Positions 7,729-16,551 of a DNA stretch of 64,000 bases are shown piece by piece. The first letter of the stretch is position 1, and every line of letters starts with the position of its first letter. Under the pieces are notes generated by a model, which saw only the letters and a program-made list of their open reading frames with translations, did no database searches and was not told the origin of the DNA. The DNA is from Rhodococcoides trifolii (GTDB lineage Bacteria; Actinomycetota; Actinomycetes; Mycobacteriales; Mycobacteriaceae), in the NCBI RefSeq assembly GCF_014635345.1, contig NZ_BMCU01000003.1, positions 620,001 to 684,000 on the forward strand, written 5' to 3'. The translations under genes were made by a program, and so were the position numbers.

Positions 7729-8277
7729 ATGACATCGACCGTGTGGGCACTCGACGCTTCCAGCGGCGGCACTCTGTCGATCAGAACCGGGGTCACCGGC
7801 CGGGCGTCGAAGATGGGCCATCGCTTGACCATCGGCGTGACGAAGTGGCACGCGACCGTCGAATGGGACGGCCGTCGACCCACCGCGGTGACTCTGACGG
7901 CCGAAGTCCCGTCCATCGAGGTGTTGGGCGGAGAGGGTGGAGTCACGCCCCTCATCGGACCAGAGAAGATGGTGGCGAAGTCGAACGCCTTGAAGACATT
8001 CGACGCCGATCGATTCCCCGAGATCAAGTTCCGCTCGGACGACGTCACCGAGTCCGGCTCCGGTTACACGTTGAACGGGTCGTTGGAAATTCACGGCAAG
8101 ACCAAGAAGGTCGTCGTCGACGTTGCGGTCGAGGACCAGGGCCGTTCGTGGCGCATACGCTCCGAGAACACGGTCAAACAAACGGATTACGGAATCAAGC
8201 CGTATTCTCAGCTGATGGGATCGATGAAAGTGGTCGACGACGTCACGGTGAGGTTCGAGGCCGAGCACTCGAAGTAG
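7729..8277 (+). CDS. YceI-family protein
   Basis: A 182-residue protein of the YceI family, a lipocalin-like barrel that binds isoprenoid or other lipids. It has the family features: an early T-G-V-T-G-R-A-S-K-M-G-H-R segment, F-D-A-D-R-F-P-E-I-K-F-R near the middle, and I-H-G-K-T-K-K-V afterwards. No signal peptide is visible, so a cytoplasmic form is likely. The ligand is unknown. Confidence 0.85.
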   Translation: MTSTVWALDASSGGTLSIRTGVTGRASKMGHRLTIGVTKWHATVEWDGRRPTAVTLTAEVPSIEVLGGEGGVTPLIGPEKMVAKSNALKTFDADRFPEIKFRSDDVTESGSGYTLNGSLEIHGKTKKVVVDVAVEDQGRSWRIRSENTVKQTDYGIKPYSQLMGSMKVVDDVTVRFEAEHSK

Positions 8278-8283
8278 CGGCGC

Positions 8284-8802
8284 TCAGCTTCCGAACGCAG
8301 CGCCCAGTTGCCGCAGGAAGTCGGTGACGATCTGCACCGGCCCACCGGCGGGCAAGACGACTATCGGAGATGCTTCCTGCACTTCGTAGGCCGGGTAGGG
8401 GTAAAGCCGGAGTACGTCGTTCACCCCGGGATAGCTCGATACCCACAGCGCCGGGTCGGACTCCGCTCGGCCGCAGCTTCCGAGCGCGACGTAGGAGCCG
8501 TCGGGAATGTCCCGAACCGTCTGAGTCGAGGTACCGGTCGCCACCGTGCCGGACTCGTACAGCTGCTCGGTGCTGAGCTCGGTGACAGCCGGAAGGACGC
8601 CACCGGGAGCCGCCGCAACCGAGGTCGAGCACGTCAACGGTGTGCCCGAGTTGTTCGTGATCGTGTTGGTCACGGTCGACCCGTCCGACGAGAAGGCAAA
8701 GCTCACGTCGGTCGGCCCTACCGCGGAGGCCACCGCTGGGACGGCCAACGACAGTGGAATGCACACTGCAGCGGCCAGTGTTGTGCGGGCGAGCAGGCGC
8801 AT
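8284..8802 (-). CDS. Secreted protein of unknown function
   Basis: A 172-residue protein with a clear signal peptide (MRLLARTT start, hydrophobic core, cleavage near V-A-S-A). The mature part has two cysteines (in L-T-C-S-T and G-S-C-G-R) that could form a disulfide. The body is Ser/Thr/Gly-rich and predicted to be beta-rich. An AAGGA ribosome site precedes the ATG, and a possible TATCGT -10 lies at 8855-8850. No family was recognised. Confidence 0.7.
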   Translation of the reverse strand: MRLLARTTLAAAVCIPLSLAVPAVASAVGPTDVSFAFSSDGSTVTNTITNNSGTPLTCSTSVAAAPGGVLPAVTELSTEQLYESGTVATGTSTQTVRDIPDGSYVALGSCGRAESDPALWVSSYPGVNDVLRLYPYPAYEVQEASPIVVLPAGGPVQIVTDFLRQLGAAFGS

Positions 8803-8905
8803 CGTTGGGGTCCTTCACGTCGAAGTCTGCGTTCTCTTTGTGAGTGTTCACGATAGCGGGCGGCAACGTCTAGGTTTGAGTCACTACCGCAACCGAGGAG
8901 ACACG

Positions 8906-9052
8906 TTGAGCGACAAGACCGCATCCGAAGATCCGGGTACCGAAAGCACAGAGCCGAAGGGTGGGCGCCCGGGTCCTGCCGACCACAACGGAAGCGGCGG
9001 AATGGCATCGCGGGAATTGGCTGCCGACGAAGAGGCCGAGTCGGACGACTGA
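8906..9052 (+). CDS. Small acidic hydrophilic protein
   Basis: A 48-residue frame begins with TTG at 8906, preceded by a strong GAGGAG ribosome site 5 nt upstream and a TAGGTT -10 hexamer at 8871-8876. The protein is rich in Glu/Asp/Gly/Ser and likely disordered, with no recognised domain. The combination of promoter, ribosome site and start supports a real gene despite its size and rare start codon. It is divergent from the secreted protein. Confidence 0.5.
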   Translation: MSDKTASEDPGTESTEPKGGRPGPADHNGSGGMASRELAADEEAESDD

Positions 9053-9173
9053 TCGGATCCGCTGAGCCGCACGGTGTGTGGGGCGGACTGACGGCCGCCG
9101 AACGTTGTTCCCAAGCACCGCCGGCATCGCTGACGGCCTGACTCTCTCCGAACTTTTTGTCGGTACCCCGTAC

Positions 9174-9204
9174 TAACATGTGTCTTGTTCGAACACATGT
9201 TCGA
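9174..9204 (+). promoter_or_regulatory. SOS promoter: TAACAT -10 and LexA box
   Basis: TCGAAC-ACAT-GTTCGA at 9189-9204 is a perfect match to the mycobacterial LexA box TCGAACRNRYGTTYGA. A TAACAT -10 hexamer sits just upstream (9174-9179), so the transcription start would fall inside the box and LexA would block it. The box lies 20 nt before the ATG at 9225. Confidence 0.85.
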
Positions 9205-9224
9205 TCACATCGATCCGGGGGGTG

Positions 9225-10871
9225 ATGTACCTGTCTGCATCACTGCTGCATGCCGCCGTCATCGACCACCACCGCGGGGCAAATGCCGCCGACGCGGAAC
9301 GCATCGCCACCTTCGACGCCTACTACCACGCCCGAAACGCCGACCCCGGCGGTTCCATCCCCACCCACGCGTCCATCGTCTCCGAGATCGCTGCTGCCAC
9401 CAACAGCACCGACGCCGTCGTGGGCGGCCTCCTGACCCTGTGGTGGTCGATGCTTCCCGCCGTTCGCGCAGCATTCGTCGCCGGGCACATCTCGCTGGTC
9501 ATCGCTCGGGTCGTCAAGAACCACACCGCCGACGCCCGGACCGCCACCCTCGATCGCCTCGAGTCCGATATCGTCTGCGCCGCAAAGGCACTCGCGCCCG
9601 GACCGCTCGGTACCGAGATCGACAGGCTCCTGACCGAAGCTGACGCCGAATGGGACAAGCGCACCCGAGAACGCGCCGCCCTCACCGAGACCTCGGTCCG
9701 CATCACGAAGATGCCGCGAGGTCTTCGCAAAGTCGTCGCCATCGTCCCCGCCGTCGATGCTGCCGCCATCGGACAGACCGTCACCGACCAGATTCGACGA
9801 ATCTGCAACCCCGACCCCACCACCGTGAACTACCTGCGTGCACAGGCGTTCGTTGCCGTCATGCGCGGCGGGCAGCTCTATTGCAACTGCGGTCGACCCG
9901 ACTGCAGGAACCCCGCACCCGCGAAGAGGTCGGCTCCGTTCACCGCGGCAGCCGACGGCACCGTCACCGACCCCCGCGACGTGGTCGTGTGCGACGCGAA
10001 ACCCGCTGCCGTTCAAGTTCGAATCAGCTGCGACCTCGAATTGATCCTCGGAATCGGTTCTGCGGGAGCGCAACTCGACGGGTACGGCCCCATCGACGCC
10101 CACACCTGCCGAGCCCTGGCCGCGAATGCGACGTGGCAAGCACTCTTCCTGGCGTCCCGCCGCTACCTCGACACCCTCACCGGCGGTGATCCCTACTATG
10201 GGGACGACGGACCGCCACCGGATCGATCGCCCTTCGCATCGTGCCGGTGCCGGTGCGGCCGGCCGGGTTGTGCCGCAATCACACTCACCGACGACCAGCG
10301 GCAACAACACGACATCGAGCAACTTGCGCATCACGCCGAGAACGAGGAAGCCAAGGGCTACCTCGACGACACGGTCACACTGGGTCGCAGCCGACCCCTC
10401 GCCGCGGCCACGATGCCCCACCCGGTACCGACTGCGCCGACAGCAACAACAACAGCAACTACGCGCGACAACACCGCCGCCGACGTCATCGCGTACTGGG
10501 TCCGACGCTTCGCCGACGGCGATATACCTCCACCGTCCGACGGCCGCGGCGGGTTCGTGTCCCCTCCACCGGGAGCCCTGACGTACGCACCGAGTGCCGC
10601 ACTCGCCGCCCTGGTGCGCGCCGACCACCCCACGTGCATCCACACCGGATGCACCGTGCCGTCGCAGCGCTGCGACCTCGACCACACCGTCGAGTTCGAC
10701 AAGAGGACGCCGCTACGAGGCGGGTGGACCATCCGCGCGAACCTCGCGCCGCTGTGCCGACGCCATCACAACCACAAGACCGACAAGCTCTGGAGTCACT
10801 CACGTCTACCCGACGGCACCTTCCATCTCACCGACCCGCTCGGACATCACTACTTCACCGTCCCGAGCTGA
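9225..10871 (+). CDS. DUF222/13E12-family HNH endonuclease-like protein
   Basis: A 548-residue member of the DUF222 (13E12 repeat) family. The long helical N-terminal DUF222 region is followed by two Cys-rich insertions (C-N-C-G-R-P-D-C and C-R-C-R-C-G-R-P-G-C), then a C-terminal HNH nuclease with C-x3-G-C, C-D-L-D-H and L-C-R-R-H-H-N-H-K-T. Nicking or restriction-like DNA cleavage is inferred from the HNH fold; no in vivo role is established. ATG at 9225 is preferred because a GTG at 9180 would lie upstream of the probable transcription start. M. tuberculosis 13E12 genes are known SOS genes. Confidence 0.83.
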   Translation: MYLSASLLHAAVIDHHRGANAADAERIATFDAYYHARNADPGGSIPTHASIVSEIAAATNSTDAVVGGLLTLWWSMLPAVRAAFVAGHISLVIARVVKNHTADARTATLDRLESDIVCAAKALAPGPLGTEIDRLLTEADAEWDKRTRERAALTETSVRITKMPRGLRKVVAIVPAVDAAAIGQTVTDQIRRICNPDPTTVNYLRAQAFVAVMRGGQLYCNCGRPDCRNPAPAKRSAPFTAAADGTVTDPRDVVVCDAKPAAVQVRISCDLELILGIGSAGAQLDGYGPIDAHTCRALAANATWQALFLASRRYLDTLTGGDPYYGDDGPPPDRSPFASCRCRCGRPGCAAITLTDDQRQQHDIEQLAHHAENEEAKGYLDDTVTLGRSRPLAAATMPHPVPTAPTATTTATTRDNTAADVIAYWVRRFADGDIPPPSDGRGGFVSPPPGALTYAPSAALAALVRADHPTCIHTGCTVPSQRCDLDHTVEFDKRTPLRGGWTIRANLAPLCRRHHNHKTDKLWSHSRLPDGTFHLTDPLGHHYFTVPS

Positions 10872-10896
10872 CGGCCCATGGTGTACAACCGACATC

Positions 10897-11181
10897 ATGA
10901 TTCGCAACGTCGTCATGGGACGCCTCCGTCACGAAGCCGACCGCATGCAGCTCGAGACCGCGCTCGCCGGTATCGCGGCCTTGAAGCTCCCCGGCCTGTT
11001 GTCCAATCACACCGGGTTCGATGCCGGATTACGCGGCGGCGGTTGGACATTCGCGATCACCAACGATTGGCAGGACGCCGAGAGCTATCGGGTCTACGAC
11101 CTCGACCCCGAACACAATGTCTACCGAAGAAGCATCGTCGAGGTTTGCGACGACGTGGCGCGCGTGCAATTCGAGCTGTGA
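10897..11181 (+). CDS. Dabb-domain (stress-responsive alpha/beta barrel) protein
   Basis: A 94-residue protein opening M-I-R-N-V-V-M-G-R-L, with a later S-N-H-T-G-F-D and W-T-F-A-I-T-N-D-W-Q-D segment and a Y-R-V-Y-D-L-D-P-E-H stretch. This is the dimeric ferredoxin-like Dabb fold. Members range from plant stress proteins to polyketide cyclases, so the function cannot be assigned. It ends 2 bp from the stop of the convergent membrane-protein gene. An imperfect TACAAC box lies 7 nt upstream of the ATG. Confidence 0.72.
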   Translation: MIRNVVMGRLRHEADRMQLETALAGIAALKLPGLLSNHTGFDAGLRGGGWTFAITNDWQDAESYRVYDLDPEHNVYRRSIVEVCDDVARVQFEL

Positions 11182-11183
11182 AA

Positions 11184-11795
11184 TCACCACGCTCGTGGCA
11201 GCTTCAATCCTGTTGCCGCGAGTTCCAGCTCGGCGAGCGTGCGCACCGCGGCAGGATCACCGTCACGCCACGCGCCCGCCGGATCATCGTGCACGCGGAG
11301 GAGTTGTGCCATCGGTCGACGGGTCAGCGCACGAAATGCGAACAAGTCCATGCCGGCATCCGACCGAACCAGCCTGCGCGCCGCAGTGGCCCGGCGAACG
11401 AACCTGACGCGCCGAGGCAACCACAGCCCCAGCAACAGGACGATCGGAATCGCAGCGATGGTGACCCCGAGGAAGGTCGCCAGCAGATCGACCGCATTCG
11501 CTTGCGCCTCCCCCGCACCCCGCAGCGCTGCTCCGGCGCCACCGGCACGGTCGAACGGGGATCGCACGTCGTCACCGACCAGCGGGATGTTCGACACCTT
11601 GTCGCCGGCAGCGCGCAGGTTGTTCTCCAGCGACGTACCGGCGTCCGCGATCTCGCGACCGGGCGCAGCGAGGCCCATCACCGTATTGTCGAGAGCAGCA
11701 CCGATGCGGATCCAGACCACGGTCCACACCAACATCAACAGGTCCGACGCCACCTGACGCGTTCGTCCCGCCGGCAGTTCCGAGTAGAGGATCAT
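11184..11795 (-). CDS. Conserved two-helix membrane protein
   Basis: A 203-residue protein. Helix one is around 17-37 (L-M-L-V-W-T-V-V-W-I-R-I-G) and helix two around 104-124 (A-T-F-L-G-V-T-I-A-A-I-P-I-V-L-L-L-G-L). Between them lies an approximately 65-residue Gly/Ala/Asp-rich soluble segment, and a basic tail follows. It resembles uncharacterised actinobacterial transmembrane proteins. It is divergent from the type III PKS gene with a 44-bp gap, so the two may share control. Function unknown. Confidence 0.72.
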   Translation of the reverse strand: MILYSELPAGRTRQVASDLLMLVWTVVWIRIGAALDNTVMGLAAPGREIADAGTSLENNLRAAGDKVSNIPLVGDDVRSPFDRAGGAGAALRGAGEAQANAVDLLATFLGVTIAAIPIVLLLGLWLPRRVRFVRRATAARRLVRSDAGMDLFAFRALTRRPMAQLLRVHDDPAGAWRDGDPAAVRTLAELELAATGLKLPRAW

Positions 11796-11839
11796 GCGGT
11801 GGGGTACCCGCTCGATGGGGATTCATTCGAGAGGCAACT

Positions 11840-12898
11840 GTGAGCACCGACTTCGCACCGCGCACCGCGTACATCAACAAGATTTCGACCGTCGTACCCG
11901 AGCACGACGTTCACGAAGATTTCGTCGCTTATGCGGACAGCACGTTCGATCTGCGGCGCAAGCAACTGCTGTTCCGCCGGATGGCCGACCGCGCCCAGAT
12001 CTCGCACCGCTGGTCGTCGTTCCCCTCGCTTGCCGACTTCTACGGCGACGACCCCAATTCGGTGGACACGGCAACGCGGATGCGCGAATTCGAGCGCACC
12101 GCACCCGATTTGGCGGTACGGGCCGTCGATGGCCTGGACCTCGGTGACGCGGCTTCGGACATCACTCACCTCATCGTGCTGACGTGTACCGGTTTCGTCA
12201 CTCCGGGAATCGATTTCGAGATCATGGCACGGTGCGGAGTTCCGACGACGGTGGAACGCACCCAGGTGGGGTTCATGGGATGCTTCGCCGGCATCAACGG
12301 CCTCAAGCTCGCGCACCATATCGTGCGATCGGAACCGGCGGCCCGCGTTCTGGTGGTCAGCGTCGAACTCTGTTCGCTGCACATGCAGAAGACCGACGAT
12401 CTGGAGACCATGCTGTCCTTCCTGGTCTTCGGCGACGGCGCCGCGGCGGTGCTGGTGACCGCCGAGGAGAGCGGCCTGGCGATGGACTCCTTCCAAGCGC
12501 TGATGATCGAAGACTCCCGCGAACTCATCACGTGGCGCATCGGCGGTGTCGGCTTCGACATGAAACTGTCGGGGAAGGTCCCGGGATCACTGGCGCGTGC
12601 CTTGGACGCGGACACGATGAAGATCGTGCTGTCGGGCGCCGAGACGTCGTCCATCGACATGTGGGCCGTGCATCCTGGCGGACGGTCGATCCTCGACGCA
12701 GTCGAGGGGGCGTTGGAACTGGGCCCGGAGGATCTGTCGGCGTCGCGCAAGGTGCTGGACAATTACGGGAACATGTCCTCTGCCACGGTCCTTTTCGTCC
12801 TTGCGGAAATGATGGACCGCGGAGACACCGGAAGCGGGTGCGCAATGGCCTTCGGACCGGGCCTGACGGCAGAGACGATGCTCTTTCACGCGTCGTGA
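11840..12898 (+). CDS. Type III polyketide synthase (chalcone synthase-like)
   Basis: A 352-residue enzyme with the full catalytic triad: Cys148 in G-F-M-G-C-F-A-G, His278 in W-A-V-H-P-G-G and Asn311 in N-Y-G-N-M-S-S-A-T. It would condense malonyl-CoA-type extenders onto an acyl-CoA starter and cyclise the product. GTG start at 11840 with a GAGAGG ribosome site. Unlike many mycobacterial type III PKS genes, no methyltransferase or oxidoreductase tailoring gene is co-directional. The 3' end overlaps the convergent dehydrogenase gene by 13 bp. Product unknown. Confidence 0.9.
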   Translation: MSTDFAPRTAYINKISTVVPEHDVHEDFVAYADSTFDLRRKQLLFRRMADRAQISHRWSSFPSLADFYGDDPNSVDTATRMREFERTAPDLAVRAVDGLDLGDAASDITHLIVLTCTGFVTPGIDFEIMARCGVPTTVERTQVGFMGCFAGINGLKLAHHIVRSEPAARVLVVSVELCSLHMQKTDDLETMLSFLVFGDGAAAVLVTAEESGLAMDSFQALMIEDSRELITWRIGGVGFDMKLSGKVPGSLARALDADTMKIVLSGAETSSIDMWAVHPGGRSILDAVEGALELGPEDLSASRKVLDNYGNMSSATVLFVLAEMMDRGDTGSGCAMAFGPGLTAETMLFHAS

Positions 12899-15684
12899 AT
12901 GCGCTCCGCCAACAGTTCGGCGAGGTGCACACCACGGCGATCGCTCAGGTCGGACAGCTGTGTGCGGCAAGAATATCCGTCGGCCAGAACGGTCGTGTCC
13001 TGCGGCGCTGCGGCAACTGCGGGCAGTAGCTGTTGTTCGGCGATGGACACCGAAACCTCGTAGTGCCCTTTCTCGACCCCGAAATTCCCGGCCAGTCCGC
13101 AACATCCGCCCAAGCGCTCGACGTCGGCGCCGGCCTTCTCGAGCAGCGCCGCGTCCGCTCCCCACCCCATGACCGCGTGGTGATGGCAGTGGGGCTGCGC
13201 AACGATCGCCGAACCTGTCAACGACGGCGGGGACCATCCTCGTTCGGTGAGTATTTCGGCCAACGTCCGGGTGGTGGCCGCCACCCGTCGAGCGCCGTCG
13301 GTGTCGACGAGTTCGATTGCGTCCGAACGCAACACGCCGGTGCACGACGGTTCCATTCCGACGACCGGAACGCCGCGATCGAGCGTGTCGACCGTGCGAC
13401 CGAGAATTTTCCGGGCGGCGGTGAGCTGGCCCGTCGTGATCCACGTCAGACCGCAACACACCTGCTTGTCCGTGAGTTCCACTCGCATTCCGGCGGATTC
13501 GAGGACTGCCACGGTTGCAACGCCGACTTCGGGCGTGAAAAAGTTCGTGAACGAGTCGACGAAGAGCAAGACCGGATCGCCGTCTCGGCGCCGATCGAGC
13601 TTCGTGTCGGCAAACCAGGACCGAAACGTCTGGGTGGCGAACGCCGGAATCTGCCGGCGACGGTCGACCCCCGCGGCGGACAGAGCAAGCGGTGCCACAC
13701 CCGGAAGTCGCATCGCCGCGTTTGCTATACGTGGTAGCCGACTGGCGATCGCGGCCCAACGGGGAAGCCAGCCCAACGAGTAATGCGACGCCGGACGCCG
13801 CCTGCCGGAATAGCTTTGGTGCAAGACCTCGGCCTTGTAGGACGCCATGTCGACCCCCGTCGGGCAGTCCGACGCACACCCTTTGCACGAGAGACACAAA
13901 TCGAGCGCGTCGTGCACTTCGGGTGACCGCCACCCTCCGGTCACGGTCGTTCCGTTGATCATCTCCTGCAGAACCCGAGCCCGTCCGCGGGTGGAATCCT
14001 TCTCCTCCCGCGTCGCCAGGTACGACGGACACATCACGCCGCCCGTGGAGGTGTTGTCCGCCCGGCACTTTCCCACGCCCGTGCACCGGTGCAGCGCTTG
14101 GGTGAAGTTGCCTCCGTCGTCGTGATACGCCAGTGCAAGGTTGCGGCGCACGATCGGTGCGGCGGGAACTCGCAAATCGGCGTCGAGCGGTCGAGGATCG
14201 ACCACCACGCCGGGGTTCAGGATGTCCTGCGGATCGAACGCGTTCTTGACCGCCGCGAACAATCTCAGTGCGTCCTGCGAGTACATCAGGGGAAGGAGCT
14301 CGCTGCGCGCCCGCCCGTCCCCATGTTCCCCGGAAAGAGAACCGCCGTACTGTGCAACCAAAGTCGCTGCGGCAACCAGAAATCGACGAAAGTCTGCGGT
14401 CCCGTTCGGCTTGTCGAGCGGCATGTCGATGCGGACGTGCAGGCACCCGTCTCCGAAGTGGCCGTAGGGCAGCCCCGTCAATCCGAAGTCGTCCATGAGG
14501 GCATCGAAGTCGCGTAGGTAGTCACCCAGCTGAGCGGGCGGCACGGCGGCGTCTTCCCATCCGGAGTGCGCAGGCAGTCCGGCCGGACTGCGGCCCGCGA
14601 GACCGGCCCCGTCTGCCCTGATTCTCCACAGTGCGGCGGTGCGCGCCGGATCCGTGACGACGAGATGATCGAGTGCGCCGCACCCTCTTCCGACTGCTTC
14701 GGCGCGAGACAGGGTGTCGCCCAGCGTGTCTCCGACGACTTCCACGAACAGCCAGGCCGCTCCCCGCGGAAGCGGTGGAACGGAACTCGGACCGCGTCGT
14801 TCGCGCACGACATCGACTATTCGTGCGTCGATGCCCTCGCATGCCGTCGGCGAATGTTCGAGAACCACCGGGGCGGCATCTCCGGCTGCAGCGATGTCGG
14901 GGTATCCGAGGACCACCAACACCCGATGCGCCGGGTCCGAGACCAACCTGACCGTCGCCTCGGTGACCACGGCCAGCGTCCCCTCGCTGCCGACGAGCAT
15001 GCGAGCAACGTCGAATCGGTTCTCCGGCAACAGATGTTCGAGCGCGTAGCCCGAGACCTGCCGACCGAACCGGCCGAACTCCGTCCGTATGGTGGCCAGG
15101 CCCGATGCGGTGATGCCGCGAAGGTCGTCGAGTATCGGCGACGTGGTCGTGGAACCGAGCCGCACACGCTCGGCCGTTCCCGTCAGCACGTCCGTACCCA
15201 CGACGTTGTCCGACGTGCGCCCGTACCCCAGCGTCCTCGAACCGCAGGCGTTGTTGCCGATCATGCCGCCGATGGTGCATCGGTTGCTGGTCGACGGATC
15301 CGGTCCGAACCGCAACCCGTGCGACGCCGCCGCGGATTGGAGGTCGCTCTGCACCACCCCCGGCTCGACCACCGCTGTCCGCGATTGCGGGTCCAGCGAG
15401 ACGATCCGATTCATGTGTCGACCGAAGTCGAGAATCACGCCTGCCCCGACGGCATTGCCGGCCACCGAGGTACCCGCACCGCGCGCCGTCAACGGGATAC
15501 CCTCGCCCCGACAGACCTCGAGAACCGCGGCAACGTCGTCCGGTCCGGTGGGACACACCACGGCCATCGGCGTGACCCTGTAGAGGGATGCATCGGAGGA
15601 ATACGCCGCGCGCGAGGTGCTGTCGACGCGTACGTCCGAGACTCCGGCGCGCCGAACCGCGTCGGCAACGGACTGGGCGGACAT
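12886..15684 (-). CDS. FAD-linked 2-hydroxyacid dehydrogenase fused to 4Fe-4S/CCG iron-sulfur domain
   Basis: About 932 residues that combine GlcD- and GlcF-type modules, as in YdiJ-like D-2-hydroxyglutarate dehydrogenases. The N-terminal FAD_binding_4 domain has G-A-G-T-S-V-A-G-N and I-G-G-M-I-G-N-N-A-C-G. The C-terminal FAD-oxidase domain has G-H-F-G-D-G-C-L-H-V and S-G-E-H-G-D-G. A ferredoxin-like region has C-L-S-C-K-G-C-A-S-D-C-P, and two CCG motifs follow (V-C-C-G-L, C-C-G-L-A-G). Electrons probably pass to quinone. The start is ATG 15684; GTG at 15687, 7 nt after a TAGCAT -10 (15700-15695), is an equally good leaderless start. Confidence 0.85.
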   Translation of the reverse strand: MSAQSVADAVRRAGVSDVRVDSTSRAAYSSDASLYRVTPMAVVCPTGPDDVAAVLEVCRGEGIPLTARGAGTSVAGNAVGAGVILDFGRHMNRIVSLDPQSRTAVVEPGVVQSDLQSAAASHGLRFGPDPSTSNRCTIGGMIGNNACGSRTLGYGRTSDNVVGTDVLTGTAERVRLGSTTTSPILDDLRGITASGLATIRTEFGRFGRQVSGYALEHLLPENRFDVARMLVGSEGTLAVVTEATVRLVSDPAHRVLVVLGYPDIAAAGDAAPVVLEHSPTACEGIDARIVDVVRERRGPSSVPPLPRGAAWLFVEVVGDTLGDTLSRAEAVGRGCGALDHLVVTDPARTAALWRIRADGAGLAGRSPAGLPAHSGWEDAAVPPAQLGDYLRDFDALMDDFGLTGLPYGHFGDGCLHVRIDMPLDKPNGTADFRRFLVAAATLVAQYGGSLSGEHGDGRARSELLPLMYSQDALRLFAAVKNAFDPQDILNPGVVVDPRPLDADLRVPAAPIVRRNLALAYHDDGGNFTQALHRCTGVGKCRADNTSTGGVMCPSYLATREEKDSTRGRARVLQEMINGTTVTGGWRSPEVHDALDLCLSCKGCASDCPTGVDMASYKAEVLHQSYSGRRRPASHYSLGWLPRWAAIASRLPRIANAAMRLPGVAPLALSAAGVDRRRQIPAFATQTFRSWFADTKLDRRRDGDPVLLFVDSFTNFFTPEVGVATVAVLESAGMRVELTDKQVCCGLTWITTGQLTAARKILGRTVDTLDRGVPVVGMEPSCTGVLRSDAIELVDTDGARRVAATTRTLAEILTERGWSPPSLTGSAIVAQPHCHHHAVMGWGADAALLEKAGADVERLGGCCGLAGNFGVEKGHYEVSVSIAEQQLLPAVAAAPQDTTVLADGYSCRTQLSDLSDRRGVHLAELLAERIHDA

Positions 15685-15773
15685 CACTGTCGTGATGCTA
15701 CGCGGGGCCATCGAGGCGCAACCGTTGATACAGTCTCGATCCGGTGCCACGGAAGACGATCGGGGGCGGGGCA

Positions 15774-16514
15774 ATGACCGAGTTCGACGGTAGAACAGCG
15801 CTGATCACCGGAGCCGGCCACGGAATCGGTGCGGCCACCGCCCGGCTCCTCGCCGACCGCGGTGCGCGCGTGGCGATTCTCGACGTCGACGTTGCCGCCG
15901 CACGGGCCCTCGCCGACGAGATCGGCAAGGGCGCAGAGGCTTTCGAAGTCGATGTCACCGACGAGGACGCTGTGTCATCCGCCGTCGGCGCGGTGGTCGA
16001 CACCATGGGCGGGTTGCACTTGGCAGTCAACAACGCGGGCATCGCGGGTGCCGATGCGTCCGTCGGCAAGTACCCGACCGACGTGTGGCGCCGCGTGTTG
16101 AGCGTCGACCTCGACGGTGTTTTCTATTCGTTGCGTGCCGAGATACCTGCCATCACCGCGTCGGGTGGCGGGGCCATCGTCAACCTCTCGTCCATTCTGG
16201 GTACCGTCGGGCAGAAAGGGCAGGCGGCGTACGTGGCCGCCAAGCACGCCGTGATCGGACTGACGAAGACTGCAGCGCTGGAGACGGCGAAGCACGGTGT
16301 TCGGATCAATTCGGTCGGTCCCGGATTCGTGGACACGCCGCTTCTGTCGCACATCGACGACGAGGGGCGGGCTGTCCTCGACGCGTTGCACCCGGTGGGA
16401 CGGATCGGCCGGGCGACGGAAGTGGCCGAACTGATCGCGTTCCTGCTCTCCGACCGGGCCGCCTTCGTGACCGGAAGCCACCACAATGTGGACGGCGGAT
16501 TCACCGCGCGATGA
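15774..16514 (+). CDS. Short-chain dehydrogenase/reductase (SDR)
   Basis: A 246-residue classical SDR. The NAD(P) motif is T-G-A-G-H-G-I-G near residue 12, N-N-A-G near 85, and the catalytic Ser with Y-V-A-A-K near 150. D-V-D after beta2 suggests NAD preference. A G-rich ribosome site precedes the ATG, and a TACAGT -10 lies at 15729-15734. Divergent from the FAD/FeS dehydrogenase. Substrate unknown. Confidence 0.85.
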   Translation: MTEFDGRTALITGAGHGIGAATARLLADRGARVAILDVDVAAARALADEIGKGAEAFEVDVTDEDAVSSAVGAVVDTMGGLHLAVNNAGIAGADASVGKYPTDVWRRVLSVDLDGVFYSLRAEIPAITASGGGAIVNLSSILGTVGQKGQAAYVAAKHAVIGLTKTAALETAKHGVRINSVGPGFVDTPLLSHIDDEGRAVLDALHPVGRIGRATEVAELIAFLLSDRAAFVTGSHHNVDGGFTAR

Positions 16515-16551
16515 CCCGGTCGCCCCGAATTTCTGTGTAAGGTCCCCTTCC

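Noticed and set aside
9185..9204. tRNA-like GTTCGAA motif.
   Set aside because: It is part of the LexA palindrome; no cloverleaf can be built around it.
9180..9224. GTG at 9180 as the start of the 13E12 gene.
   Set aside because: It precedes the probable transcription start and the LexA box would then lie inside the coding region; ATG 9225 is more consistent.
9240..10685. A 481-codon open frame antisense to the 13E12 gene.
   Set aside because: Its product is low-complexity Gly/Val/Asp-rich, a mirror of GC-rich codons on the other strand, with no family resemblance.
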